Positions 26,183-34,806 of a stretch of DNA of 64,000 nt are shown in pieces. Source of the DNA: Ornithinibacillus sp. 4-3 (GTDB taxonomy: Bacteria; Bacillota; Bacilli; Bacillales; Amphibacillaceae); contig NZ_CP162599.1 of the NCBI RefSeq assembly GCF_040958695.1, positions 1,708,001 to 1,772,000 on the forward strand, written 5' to 3'. Numbering within the stretch: the stretch's first letter is position 1; each line of letters starts with the position of its first letter. Position numbers and translations under genes: made by a program. The notes beneath the pieces were generated by a model. The model did not search any database, was not told the origin of the DNA, and was given only the letters and a program-made list of their open reading frames with translations.

Positions 26183-27373
26183 TTAGTCATTTATTTTTTC
26201 TAAAAAAGAGTTATTTATGGAACCTGTATGAAGAATTTTAAAGTCTACATTAATATTTACTGTTAAGTCAGGGAATTTTTCATCCCAATTTTTTTGTATC
26301 TTATGCCACTCTTTCGGATTAGATCGATGAATAGCTTGACCAAACCCGCAAATGTCTGTCTCATATTTCTTTTGTGATGCTTCAATAGTTTTCTCGATAG
26401 TTTCTTCCAGTTCTTTTTCAAAAATTTCTTCAAGCTCATTAATTGTTTCTAATTTCTCAAGATCAATTTCACATTCTACTGATCCTACGTTTCCTTCAAC
26501 TTTCACATTGATGTCTACTTCAGGTTCTCCATTTTTTATTGCACCTTTCACATTAGACTTAGAGCGGATGATATCTATAGTCGCTTTTCCGTCACTAGGG
26601 CAATCAATAGGTCTTACAGATGTTGTTACCTTGTTTTTGATGTAACTAAAGCCTATCGTTTCTTGCTCCGTTAACCAGCCGATTAATTTATCTCTTTTAA
26701 ATACGGCTAGATCATCATATTGAATTGTAGCTGCAGGCTTAATTGATTCTACATTTTGTTTGTTCGATCCTTTTTGAGGATTTCCTATTAACTGAATTCC
26801 TGTTACTACAGCTTCCTTACCTTCACTAATAAGGTCTGTTATTAGCTCATCTAAATTGATACTTCTCGTACCAGCCCAAACTTTTTCTGACATTTCAAGG
26901 CTATCAAACATTTTATTAGCTGGTATATTTTCTAAAGTTGTTGTGATATTTAGTATTTCTGAAGCAGCAACATCTTTAGCAATAACAACATAGAAATCTG
27001 GTCGAAGGTCTGGATCCCTTGACAGAAATTCCAAGGATTCGGCTATTCCTTCTTGAGCTAATTCTTCACTAATTACAAGGATTTGAAGGTGCCCAGGATA
27101 TATTTTTCGGGGTGATTCCTTTGTCATTTTCCTAAACGCTTCAAAAATTGTTTCTCCTTTTTCTTGATAGAGTGTGACTGCTGAACTACCAGTACCTCTA
27201 TTCATAGTTAATTCAGAAGGTACAACTACTTGAGCAGATACTAGAAATTCATCTTCCACTTTATCAATTCCTAACGCTAATGTAATGGAGATTTCATTTA
27301 GTTCCTGCCGATCCCAACATCCTGTAAGAAAGAACAGAGTTAGGATTAGAATACAGAACATGTATTTATTCAT
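26183..27373 (-). CDS. Spore germination lipoprotein, GerC family
   Basis: Ger(x)C protein of 396 aa. The signal peptide ends in FLTGC (Cys19), followed by WDRQELNEISITLALGIDK, the invariant GerC opening. KESPRKIYPGHLQILVIS and ESLEFLSRDPDLRPDFYVVIA are further family hallmarks. It is anchored on the outer face of the spore inner membrane and is needed for receptor assembly. It follows gerA by 21 bp. Confidence 0.94.
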   Translation of the reverse strand: MNKYMFCILILTLFFLTGCWDRQELNEISITLALGIDKVEDEFLVSAQVVVPSELTMNRGTGSSAVTLYQEKGETIFEAFRKMTKESPRKIYPGHLQILVISEELAQEGIAESLEFLSRDPDLRPDFYVVIAKDVAASEILNITTTLENIPANKMFDSLEMSEKVWAGTRSINLDELITDLISEGKEAVVTGIQLIGNPQKGSNKQNVESIKPAATIQYDDLAVFKRDKLIGWLTEQETIGFSYIKNKVTTSVRPIDCPSDGKATIDIIRSKSNVKGAIKNGEPEVDINVKVEGNVGSVECEIDLEKLETINELEEIFEKELEETIEKTIEASQKKYETDICGFGQAIHRSNPKEWHKIQKNWDEKFPDLTVNINVDFKILHTGSINNSFLEKIND

Positions 27374-27394
27374 CGCTAAATTCCTTCTTGTCTC

Positions 27395-28993
27395 TTATTT
27401 TCTGGGTGGCTCAGGTTTTGCAAAAGCTGAACCTTGCTGCCTAACCCTATTTTTTTGACTAAGTAATCCAGGTCGAGTAATTCTTTTCCATAAATGCGCA
27501 ACAATAAACGTATCCTTTTGATCCGATACATTAAAAGGTGCTATCGGAGACATATATGGTACGCCAAAAGAACGTAAACTGCATAAGTGAAGAATTAGGG
27601 AAATTAAACCAATCGTAATTCCAAATAAACCAAATGAAGCAGCTAAGCCCATAAACCCAAAGCGAAGTATCCTTACAGTAATTGCCATTTCATAAGAAGG
27701 TGAAGCAAAATTTGCTATGGCAGTGATTGAAATAACAATTACCATCATCGCTGAAACAATTCCCGCTTCAACTGCAGCTGTACCAATAACAAATGCTCCT
27801 ACAATCGAAATGGCTGATCCTATGGCGCGTGGCATTCTTATACTTGCTTCTCGCAAAATTTCAAAAACAACTGCCATGATAATTGCTTCAACAAATGCAG
27901 GAAATGGGACACCTTCTCGTTGGCCCGCCAAACTAATAAGGAGGGCAGGCGGTAACATGGATTGATGAAATGTTGTGATTGCAATAAATAATGCTGGTGT
28001 CAGCATAGCAGTTCCAAATGTTAAAAACCGGAGAAGTCGAGTTAAGCTCCCGATAAAATTCTTCTCATAGTAATCTTCAGGAGATTGAAAAAACTGAATA
28101 AATAATGCTGGTACGAGTAATACAAATGGTGTTCCATCTACCAAAATAGCAATGCGTCCCTCTAGCAGCTCTGCAGCAACTACATCTGGACGCTCTGTGT
28201 TAAAAACAGTGTTAAAAAGAGAGTAAGGTGAATCCTGAATTAATTCCTCTATGTATCCACTTTCGAGAATTCCATCAATATCAATTCGATCTAAACGTAA
28301 ACGGACTTCGTTCAATATTTTTTCATTTACGATGTCATTGATATAGACTATAGCAATGTCAGTTTTTGTACGTGTCCCAATGTTTTCAGTTTCCATCCAA
28401 AGATTAGGATCCTTAATTTTACGACGAATTAAGGCTGTATTGACACGCAAGTTTTCTGTAAATGCTTCACGTGGCCCTCTAATTAGTGTTTGGGTCTCGG
28501 GTTCAGTTACCCCTCGCTCAACCCAATGTTTATTGGAGATACTTAACCCTTGAGCATAACCATCGATTAAAACGATAGTATCCCCCGACAAAAGACTGTT
28601 GAATAAATGATTGAAATTATCTATTTCTTTAATATCTCCTACTGTTAATGCTGCATCTTTTAAAATGTTGATGAGATTTTGTTCAGAAGAAATTTTTCTC
28701 AGTAAATCAAGTTCTTTAATATCTATCATGAGAGTTTCTAAAATAAAACTTTGTAATGAGGCTGTATCGGTTAATCCATCTGTGTATATAATTGCAGCTT
28801 GAATGGTGCCTTTTTTCCCAATTGGGATTTCACGAATAACAATATCTGAACTTTTTCCAAGTGTATCGTTTACGATTTGTATATTTTGTTGGAGACTAGT
28901 TTTTAAAATATCTTTTTGTTTGGATTCCCTCACTTGACTCGACGAAGAGCTATGAGGATTCATTGTTTTTCCCTTTTTCTTTAAAAACCACAT
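27395..28993 (-). CDS. Spore germination protein, GerA family
   Basis: GerAA/GerKA-type receptor subunit, 532 aa. A Ser-rich and charged N-terminus leads to a soluble domain of about 240 residues that includes DTIVLIDGYAQGLSIS and RGPREAFTENLRVNTALIRR, then five or six membrane helices with EGRIAILVDGTPFVLLVPAL and REASIRMPRAIGSAISIVGA, all strongly conserved in the family. AAGGAAGAG precedes the ATG. First gene of the ger operon, with a possible sigma-G promoter upstream. Confidence 0.94.
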   Translation of the reverse strand: MWFLKKKGKTMNPHSSSSSQVRESKQKDILKTSLQQNIQIVNDTLGKSSDIVIREIPIGKKGTIQAAIIYTDGLTDTASLQSFILETLMIDIKELDLLRKISSEQNLINILKDAALTVGDIKEIDNFNHLFNSLLSGDTIVLIDGYAQGLSISNKHWVERGVTEPETQTLIRGPREAFTENLRVNTALIRRKIKDPNLWMETENIGTRTKTDIAIVYINDIVNEKILNEVRLRLDRIDIDGILESGYIEELIQDSPYSLFNTVFNTERPDVVAAELLEGRIAILVDGTPFVLLVPALFIQFFQSPEDYYEKNFIGSLTRLLRFLTFGTAMLTPALFIAITTFHQSMLPPALLISLAGQREGVPFPAFVEAIIMAVVFEILREASIRMPRAIGSAISIVGAFVIGTAAVEAGIVSAMMVIVISITAIANFASPSYEMAITVRILRFGFMGLAASFGLFGITIGLISLILHLCSLRSFGVPYMSPIAPFNVSDQKDTFIVAHLWKRITRPGLLSQKNRVRQQGSAFAKPEPPRK

Positions 28994-29449
28994 AGTTTCT
29001 CTTCCTTTTTATAGTATCTAAAAGTTATTATTATCTATTAGGATCATTTCATTAATAAGGATTAAGCCTTATTGGTTAATCATGGATATTAATAGTTAAT
29101 ATTAACTTCTTCAATTTTTTTTATACTTAATAAATTGTTGACATTGTAAATACAATATTTGTTTAGATGAATAGAAAGAAAAACATAATTATCTCACTGG
29201 ACTTGCTAATGCATTCACAGAAGTGTAAGCTATAAATTTTTCTAAATACCTTGCAGAAGGAAGACTAGAAATTAAATATATGTTGGCCAGTTAAAAGTAA
29301 GGTTATTTGAAAAATACATACTCTGGGTTATTCTAAAAGTAACTTTGGCATCTTTTCTATACTATTTTTCAGAGGTTTGTAAGATGAAAATGTCGAAAGC
29401 CCATGTATTGTAAGACGAGAATTCTAAAACAAAATTGGAGGTATTCAAA
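28994..29449. other. Intergenic stretch between ger operon and GNAT gene
   Basis: About 455 bp, AT-rich, with many stops. It holds the ger promoter region on the left and the GNAT leader with TTGGAGGT on the right. No gene seen between them. Confidence 0.5.
29012..29041 (-). promoter_or_regulatory. Possible sigma-G promoter of the ger operon
   Basis: On the minus strand CTAATA (29036-29041), 17 bp, and GATACTA (29012-29018) match the sigma-G pattern TGAATA-N17-CATACTA at 10 of 13 positions. ger operons are known sigma-G targets. The -10 lies 18 bp before the gerA ATG. Confidence 0.45.
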
Positions 29450-29899
29450 TTGATAAGAGCATTAAAAAAGGATGAGAAATTGCCATTGGATCTTTTATTA
29501 TTAGCAGACCCATCAGAAAAACTTGTCAGGGAATATATTTCAAGAGGTAAGTGCTTTATTATGGAACGGGATGGAATAATTATAGGGGTATATGTACTTC
29601 TTCCAACTCGTCCAGAAACAGTAGAAATTGTAAATGTAGCAGTAAAAGAAGATTATCACAATCAAGGTTATGGAAAACAACTTGTCCTTCATGCGATTGA
29701 AATGGCAAAAGATGAGGGGTATAAGACGATTGAAATAGGCACTGGAAATTCCGGAGTCATTCAATTGGCGTTATATCAAAAATGCGGTTTTAGAATGACT
29801 TCTATTGATCGCGATTTCTTTATTAGGCATTATGATAAACCTATTTTTGAAAACGGTATCCAAGTCATCGATATGGTTCGGCTTTCACAGGATTTATAA
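29450..29899 (+). CDS. GNAT-family N-acetyltransferase
   Basis: Acetyltransferase of 149 aa with acetyl-CoA motif A in VAVKEDYHNQGYGKQLVLHA (Q-x-x-G-x-G/K form), and motif B in IGTGNSGVIQLALYQKCGFR. The TTG at 29450 is preferred because TTGGAGGT (29434-29441) is its ribosome site and overlaps the earlier in-frame TTG. The substrate is not predictable. Confidence 0.88.
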   Translation: MIRALKKDEKLPLDLLLLADPSEKLVREYISRGKCFIMERDGIIIGVYVLLPTRPETVEIVNVAVKEDYHNQGYGKQLVLHAIEMAKDEGYKTIEIGTGNSGVIQLALYQKCGFRMTSIDRDFFIRHYDKPIFENGIQVIDMVRLSQDL

Positions 29900-30792
29900 A
29901 GTTGCTGTCTTGGAGCAGTTTTTAATTGAATTTTATTTGTTATGATTATAGGTAAGTTTATAAAAATAGATCGTTTGCGGTAATAAATCCTAAACAATAT
30001 GAAGAGGGGGAGATATGAAAAAAAGCTGTTTTTAATTCATTCACCTTGCCTGGTGGAAGCGAATTAATGATTAAAGAAATTTTAAATATATGGGCGGTTT
30101 TATACTGAATACTGCGATAGCTGAATGGGTTATTTTGAAAAAGGATGAGGCCTTTTTAAAAGTAAAAAATGATTTATCTTGCAGTTTTAGTGGATAAATG
30201 AAAGCTCAGATTTATAAAAAAGAAATTAAAATGTTGATGTGTACCCCTGCAACTAGATTAAATAAATTTAATTGCGGGGGTGTTTTTATGGTTAAATAGG
30301 TGAGGTATTTAAGTAAAAGGTGGTTCACCACCCATGCATTAAATGGCCACACGATGTGATAAAATTTAAAATTAATCAGTTTTGCTGAAGTAATTATAAT
30401 TTGGAGGTACATATTAGGTTTGGAAAAATGGAATCAAGTAGTTATGTCTTTATTCATTTAATAATAAAATGTACATAAATTCTTAGAAAGAGGAGTATCG
30501 ACTATGTTAATATATAATTTGCAGATAAAAATCTGAAGTTTGTTATGATAAAAGTTTCTACGGAACAGAAACAATTAAATTGATTTAAAAAGGAAATTAT
30601 AAGGTTTTCCATTATAATTTGGGTGAGAAACTTGATGATTGATTAATATGGAAAAAAACTTAATAATAGGTGTGGCTAAAAGTGAATATTTAGTTACAGG
30701 AAATTTAATGAAAACCCTAATACTGTTCAATTATTTAACAATTATTTAGAAACTTAAAATCTAATGGAATAGACAATAAAGGGAGGAAAAAC
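29900..30792. other. Long degenerate region (about 890 bp) without an intact gene
   Basis: Looks like decayed coding DNA. Near 30018 a ribosome site and ATG lead to a stop after 5 codons; around 30045-30200 two frames give plausible protein-like stretches (FTLPGGSELMIKEILNIW, then after a shift NTAIAEWVILKKDEAFLK). Further short pieces occur at 30500-30700. There is also a hairpin at 30243 and a short palindrome GGTGGTTCACCACC near 30319. No family is recognised. Confidence 0.4.
30243..30287 (+). terminator. Hairpin terminator (copy C of a recurring hairpin)
   Basis: ACCCCtGCAA (30243-30252) pairs with TTGCgGGGGT (30272-30281), with further AT pairs inside, then GTTTTTA. Related in sequence to the hairpins at 24642 and 56701. 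Confidence 0.55.
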
Positions 30793-31344
30793 ATGACTAA
30801 AGAAAATGTAAAAAGGGAAATTTATTCTTGGATTAAAACTTTAGTGTTCGCATTAATAATAGTTTTTTTAGTTCGTAATTTCTTATTTTCACCAACAGTT
30901 GTTTCAGGAGAATCAATGTCACCAACATTTGAAAAAGATGATAAAGTTTTAATAAATAAGCTATCAGATATTGACCGATTTGATATTGTAGTGTTTGATG
31001 CACCAGATGAGGATTCTTTTTATATTAAAAGGGTTATTGGTTTACCTGGAGATACCATTGAGGTAAAAGATGATATTTTGTATATAAATGGTGAAGCAAT
31101 GGAAGAACCCTATTTAGAAGAAAGTAAAAAGAGTAATAATTTAAATTTTAATTTTACAGCAGATTTTACGCTACAGGAGCTGACTGGTGAGGTAAGTGTA
31201 CCTGAAGACTCCATTTTTGTTTTAGGAGATAATCGGATAAATAGTAAAGATAGTCGATTTTTTGGATTTATAGCTAATGAAGCAATTATTGGAGAAGTAA
31301 AATTTCGATATTTTCCATTCAGTGACATGGGTGTGCCAAAATAA
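30793..31344 (+). CDS. Type I signal peptidase
   Basis: Serine-lysine signal peptidase of 183 aa with one N-terminal membrane helix (about 13-32). The nucleophile Ser41 is in SGESMSPTF, the general base Lys79 in YIKRVIGLPGD, and box E is LGDNRINSKDSRFFGF (GDNR-x-x-SxDSR). It cleaves signal peptides of exported proteins on the outer face. The form with a single membrane span is of the SipS/SipT type. GGGAGG precedes the ATG. No obvious operon partner. Confidence 0.95.
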   Translation: MTKENVKREIYSWIKTLVFALIIVFLVRNFLFSPTVVSGESMSPTFEKDDKVLINKLSDIDRFDIVVFDAPDEDSFYIKRVIGLPGDTIEVKDDILYINGEAMEEPYLEESKKSNNLNFNFTADFTLQELTGEVSVPEDSIFVLGDNRINSKDSRFFGFIANEAIIGEVKFRYFPFSDMGVPK

Positions 31345-31357
31345 TAGGATTTTTATA

Positions 31358-31407
31358 AAATAATTTAAAACAGGAACCTACATTCAGGCTCCTGTTTTAA
31401 ATTATTT
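31358..31407. terminator. Bidirectional terminator between signal peptidase and SDR fragment
   Basis: An 18-bp perfect stem: AAATAATTTAAAACAGGA (31358-31375) and its complement (31390-31407). It has A/T tails on both sides, suited to stop both converging transcripts. Confidence 0.8.
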
Positions 31408-31588
31408 ACATAACAGAGTAAGTACCATCGATTGGAAGAATGGTTCCTGTTACAAAGGATGCGGCAGGGGAAGATAGGAAAGCATCAACTTTTCCTATTT
31501 CTTCAGGTTTTCCTAATCGTTTCATCGGTGTACGTTTGATAATATCATTTATTGGATAGTAGATATGAAAAGAACCTAGCTTGAGCAT
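31406..31588 (-). pseudogene. Short-chain dehydrogenase, C-terminal fragment
   Basis: The reading frame keeps only the end of a classical SDR: RTPMKRLGKPEEIGKVDAFL, then SSPAASFVTGTILPIDGTYS. The KRLGxPEEI and FVTGxxxxxDG motifs are unmistakable, but the cofactor-binding and catalytic parts are missing; the sequence ahead of residue 18 is not SDR-like. It sits directly downstream of the catalase gene on the same strand, so a deletion probably fused it there. Confidence 0.75.
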
Positions 31589-31615
31589 TTTCGTAAGCTA
31601 GGTTTCCCATATCAT

Positions 31616-33028
31616 TTATTCTCGTAAGCCAGCTGATACACGTTCACCGAGCTCACGAGAAGCAAGAGAAAGGTATTCAATTGTCTTGACCTGATATTCC
31701 CTTCGTACTCCTGTCAGTCCAGTAACTAGATTTGAGACAAGTTGAGATTTTCCAGATTGTGATAACAATTGATAAAAAGCACCTGCCTGTGAAAAATCAT
31801 CTTGCTTTTCGATATCCGAACGTACAAGCTTTCCTTCTATAAATCTTCCTTCTCCACTAGTCTGCAAATCACTAGGCCGCCAATTCCTTTGATCATTCAC
31901 TGGCACATCCCGGAATCGTGGACCGATACGATAACGTTGAGAATCCCAATATACATTCGCCCGCCCTTGTAATATCCTATCATCAGACAATTCTGCGCCT
32001 TCTAATAAATTCGATGGGGAGAATGCAATTTTCTCCACCTCCTCCATATAATTTTCAGGATTACGATTGAGGACCATTTTTCCAATAGGGTGGAAAGGAT
32101 ACATCTTCGAATCCCATATTTTTGTATCATCAAGAGGATCGAATGGTAGCTGCTCAACATCTTTTGGGTCCATAATTTGTACATATAGACCGTATTCTAC
32201 CGAGCGTCCGTTTGCGATTGTTTGAAAAAGATCTTCCCCAGCGTAATCAGGGTTGACTGCTGCAATCTTCTCTGCTTCCTCACTTGTAATGTATTGCACA
32301 CCATCAAATGGAATCCAATGATATTTAATATAATGGCGTTTTCCTTCTGAATTTCTCCATACATAGGTACTGACACTATGTCCTGGAATTCGTCGAAAGC
32401 TTTTGACCGTGCCGTGATCGGAAAAGAGGCGGACAATAAAATGAGTGGATTCTGGAGTACTTGCGACAAATCGCCACAGCGAGTTCGGATCCATTAAGTT
32501 ATTCCGTGGTGATGGCGATAGAGCTGCAATGCTTTCTGGAAAACGCATCGGATCACGCAATAAAAAGACGGGGATATGGTTACAAATTAGATCAAAAATC
32601 CCATCGTCTGTATAGAATTTCGTTGAAAATCCACGTATATTTCGTGATGTATCTGGTGTACCTTTATTGCTTGCCCCAAGTGAAAAGCGAACTGCGACAG
32701 GAACGGTTTGACCGGGCTGCTGAAGGAAGGGTAATTTTGTGTATTGACTCATACTGTTCATCGTTTCAAAATATCCGAAGGCACCATAGCCTTTCACATG
32801 TAAAGGACGTTCGATGATTTTCCCGTGAATAAACGTTTCTAGTTTTTCATGTAAAATATTATCTTGCTCTAGTATTGGACCATTCTTACCAACCGTTTGA
32901 GCATATCTTGGAGCAGCGTTATTAGAATACCCATGTTGACGAAAGGAATAATTGTTTCCTGTTGTTGCCTCAGTATTTTGAGCAGGAATATGTCTCTCTG
33001 TTTGAGGATTTTGATTATTATCGCTCAT
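31616..33028 (-). CDS. Heme catalase (clade 3-like, possibly spore-associated)
   Basis: Catalase of 470 aa that dismutates hydrogen peroxide. The distal His77 lies in RPLHVKGYGAFGYFE, Asn150 in DLICNHIPVFLLRD and the proximal heme ligand Tyr360 in GRANVYWDSQRYRIGP. RFSLGASNKGTPDTSRNIRG is the family's substrate-channel region. The motifs are altered relative to the common forms (VVHAKG, LVGNNTPVF, RLFSYxDT). The N-terminus is Asn/Gln-rich. The TAAGGAGG ribosome site is strong. Upstream lies a pair of boxes resembling a forespore promoter, which would suit a KatX-like role, but this is inference. Confidence 0.9.
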   Translation of the reverse strand: MSDNNQNPQTERHIPAQNTEATTGNNYSFRQHGYSNNAAPRYAQTVGKNGPILEQDNILHEKLETFIHGKIIERPLHVKGYGAFGYFETMNSMSQYTKLPFLQQPGQTVPVAVRFSLGASNKGTPDTSRNIRGFSTKFYTDDGIFDLICNHIPVFLLRDPMRFPESIAALSPSPRNNLMDPNSLWRFVASTPESTHFIVRLFSDHGTVKSFRRIPGHSVSTYVWRNSEGKRHYIKYHWIPFDGVQYITSEEAEKIAAVNPDYAGEDLFQTIANGRSVEYGLYVQIMDPKDVEQLPFDPLDDTKIWDSKMYPFHPIGKMVLNRNPENYMEEVEKIAFSPSNLLEGAELSDDRILQGRANVYWDSQRYRIGPRFRDVPVNDQRNWRPSDLQTSGEGRFIEGKLVRSDIEKQDDFSQAGAFYQLLSQSGKSQLVSNLVTGLTGVRREYQVKTIEYLSLASRELGERVSAGLRE

Positions 33029-33064
33029 TATTTCCTCCTTATGGAAAAATGTTCTACATTATAT

Positions 33065-33094
33065 TGATATGAATGATGCTTGTTTCAATATGCA
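33065..33094 (-). promoter_or_regulatory. Possible forespore-type promoter of the catalase gene
   Basis: On the minus strand TGCATA (33089-33094), 17 bp, and CATATCA (33065-33071) resemble sigma-G/sigma-F boxes. A sigma-A reading (TTGAAA with TATAAT at 19 bp) overlaps it. Confidence 0.3.
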
Positions 33095-33246
33095 GTATTA
33101 GCAAAGAATAATCGAAAGGAATGAAAATAAATTGATGAGAAATGAGTTATAAAAATAGATTTTTTCCTGAAATGGAATTACAGCTGAATGAGGATATCCA
33201 AGTTCAATAAAAACCTAATTATTTTAAATGCTCTTTTTCTAAAAAA

Positions 33247-33303
33247 TTGACCTGTTAGATAAATAAATATACAATATCATTAACCTAATAGGTAAATGAT
33301 ATT
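33247..33303 (+). promoter_or_regulatory. Promoter with TetR-type operator
   Basis: TTGACC (33247-33252), 17 bp, TACAAT (33270-33275). An imperfect 31-bp palindrome spans 33273-33303: AATATCATTaACCT, an AAT centre, then AGGTaAATGATATT with a single mismatch between arms. It covers the end of the -10 and the start site, so autorepression by the TetR protein encoded 10 bp downstream is likely. Confidence 0.7.
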
Positions 33304-33312
33304 AAAGGTGAT

Positions 33313-33939
33313 ATGATGCTACCAAAAATGAAAAGCTTAGACCCGAAAAGAAAAGATGCTATTTTAAATGCAGCGTTAAAAGAATTTGCTGCGAAAGGAT
33401 TTGATGATGCCTCAACAAATGTAATTGCAAAAGAGGCGGGGATTTCAAAAGGATTAATGTTCCACTATGTAAATAGCAAAAAAGATCTTTTTCTATTTCT
33501 TTATGATTACTGTACGAAGATGATTGATGAAGAATATCTTAATTTAATGAAATTTGATGAACAGGATATTTTTGAAAAACTTCGACAATCTTATTTGCTC
33601 CAGCTGGAATTGATACAAAAATATCCTTGGATTTTTGAATTTATTAATCTTTCTTCTGTTACAAAAGCTGATGAAGTGAATAGAGAGCTGGAAAAAAAGA
33701 CGAATGAAAAACTTTCTTTATGTCAGGAGACAATGTTAGATGTCGTAGATGAATCTAAATTCAAAGATGGGTTAGACATAGAAAAGTCGAAGCAGCTTAT
33801 TTTATGGTCCAATATTGGTTTTACCAACCAAGTACTAGAGGATATTAGGAATATGAAAACTTCTGAATTAGATTATGACCATATTATTGCAGAACTAGAT
33901 GGATACCTCGATGAGCTCAAAAAAGTTTTTTATAAATGA
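33313..33939 (+). CDS. TetR/AcrR-family regulator
   Basis: Regulator of 208 aa. The N-terminal helix-turn-helix is DAILNAALKEFAAKGFDDAS and IAKEAGISKGLMFHYVNSKK (about 15-61). The remaining helices form a ligand domain, with no named family seen. AAAGGTGAT precedes the ATG. Preceded by a strong palindromic operator and followed by a methyltransferase gene 120 bp on, possibly its target. Confidence 0.88.
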   Translation: MMLPKMKSLDPKRKDAILNAALKEFAAKGFDDASTNVIAKEAGISKGLMFHYVNSKKDLFLFLYDYCTKMIDEEYLNLMKFDEQDIFEKLRQSYLLQLELIQKYPWIFEFINLSSVTKADEVNRELEKKTNEKLSLCQETMLDVVDESKFKDGLDIEKSKQLILWSNIGFTNQVLEDIRNMKTSELDYDHIIAELDGYLDELKKVFYK

Positions 33940-33963
33940 ATAGTTGGAGGTATTGGTTGGGCA

Positions 33964-34032
33964 ATGAAGCTTAATTTTTTCAACAGTAAGCAGCTATTTG
34001 AAAGCTTTTCTTCTGGGGATAAATTTTATTAA
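33964..34032 (+). other. Possible 22-codon ORF between TetR and methyltransferase genes
   Basis: GGAGGT (33948) lies 10 bp before an ATG with 22 codons (MKLNFFNSKQLFESFSSGDK and two more residues). It could be a small protein, a leader, or the start of a deleted gene; nothing is recognised. Confidence 0.25.
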
Positions 34033-34059
34033 ATAAAGGCTGGAGAATCGAGGGATGCT

Positions 34060-34683
34060 ATGAATCGTCAATCATTGATTAAAAAGTTTGATAAGCAGGC
34101 AGAAAAATATAATAAACGACGTAAAAATGATCCATTATATAGATTTCGTCAAAGTATTTTTCAAGAAGCAGAGGGAAGTGTTCTGGAAGTAGCTATTGGC
34201 TCAGGTCTTAATTTTCCTTTTTATCATCAAGATATTGAATTGACAGGAGTAGATTTTAGTCAAGAAATGTTAAAAAAAGCAGATCATGCAGCAAAAAATT
34301 ATCCATTCCAAACAACACTAATGCAAAATGATGTTGAAACTATTGAGTTTAATGATAATAGCTTTGACACGATCATATCTTCTACTAGTTTCTGCGCCTA
34401 TCAAAAACCTGTCGATGTCTTAAATAAATTTCAAAAATGGTGTAAACCAGAAGGAAAAATACTATTGCTGGAGCATGGCATTAGTACAAATAAACTTTTG
34501 GCAGGATTACAAAGAATTTTTGATCCATTGGCACTACGGATGGTAGGGTGTCATCAAAATAGAGATATTTCTACTATAGTAGAAAAGTCTGATGTAAAGC
34601 TTATTAAAGAAAAGCGTTACATGGCAGGTTCTTTGTATTTGATATGGGCGAAACCATCAGAAAGAATAAATTTTAATGGTTAA
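34060..34683 (+). CDS. Class I SAM-dependent methyltransferase
   Basis: Methyltransferase of 207 aa. Motif I is VLEVAIGSGLNF (41-52), the acidic loop is LTGVDFSQEML, motif II is NSFDTIISSTSF, and post-motif III is KILLLEHG. This is the UbiE/phospholipid-N-methyltransferase-like branch, closest by pattern to small enzymes of the PmtA/COQ5 type. It may belong with the TetR gene upstream. The substrate is not predictable; drug or lipid methylation are possibilities. Confidence 0.85.
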   Translation: MNRQSLIKKFDKQAEKYNKRRKNDPLYRFRQSIFQEAEGSVLEVAIGSGLNFPFYHQDIELTGVDFSQEMLKKADHAAKNYPFQTTLMQNDVETIEFNDNSFDTIISSTSFCAYQKPVDVLNKFQKWCKPEGKILLLEHGISTNKLLAGLQRIFDPLALRMVGCHQNRDISTIVEKSDVKLIKEKRYMAGSLYLIWAKPSERINFNG

Positions 34684-34806
34684 CAATAAATCAAAATAGA
34701 ATTTAGATTATCTTTCGATATTATGAAGCTTTTTTATTCATCAACCAGCTAGGTATAAAACAATGGTGTATAATATAAGCAAAAATTTATATATGAGGTC
34801 ATAAAC

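Noticed and set aside
32461-32817. 118-aa plus-strand ORF inside the catalase gene
   Set aside because: Antisense shadow of the catalase frame without a ribosome site.
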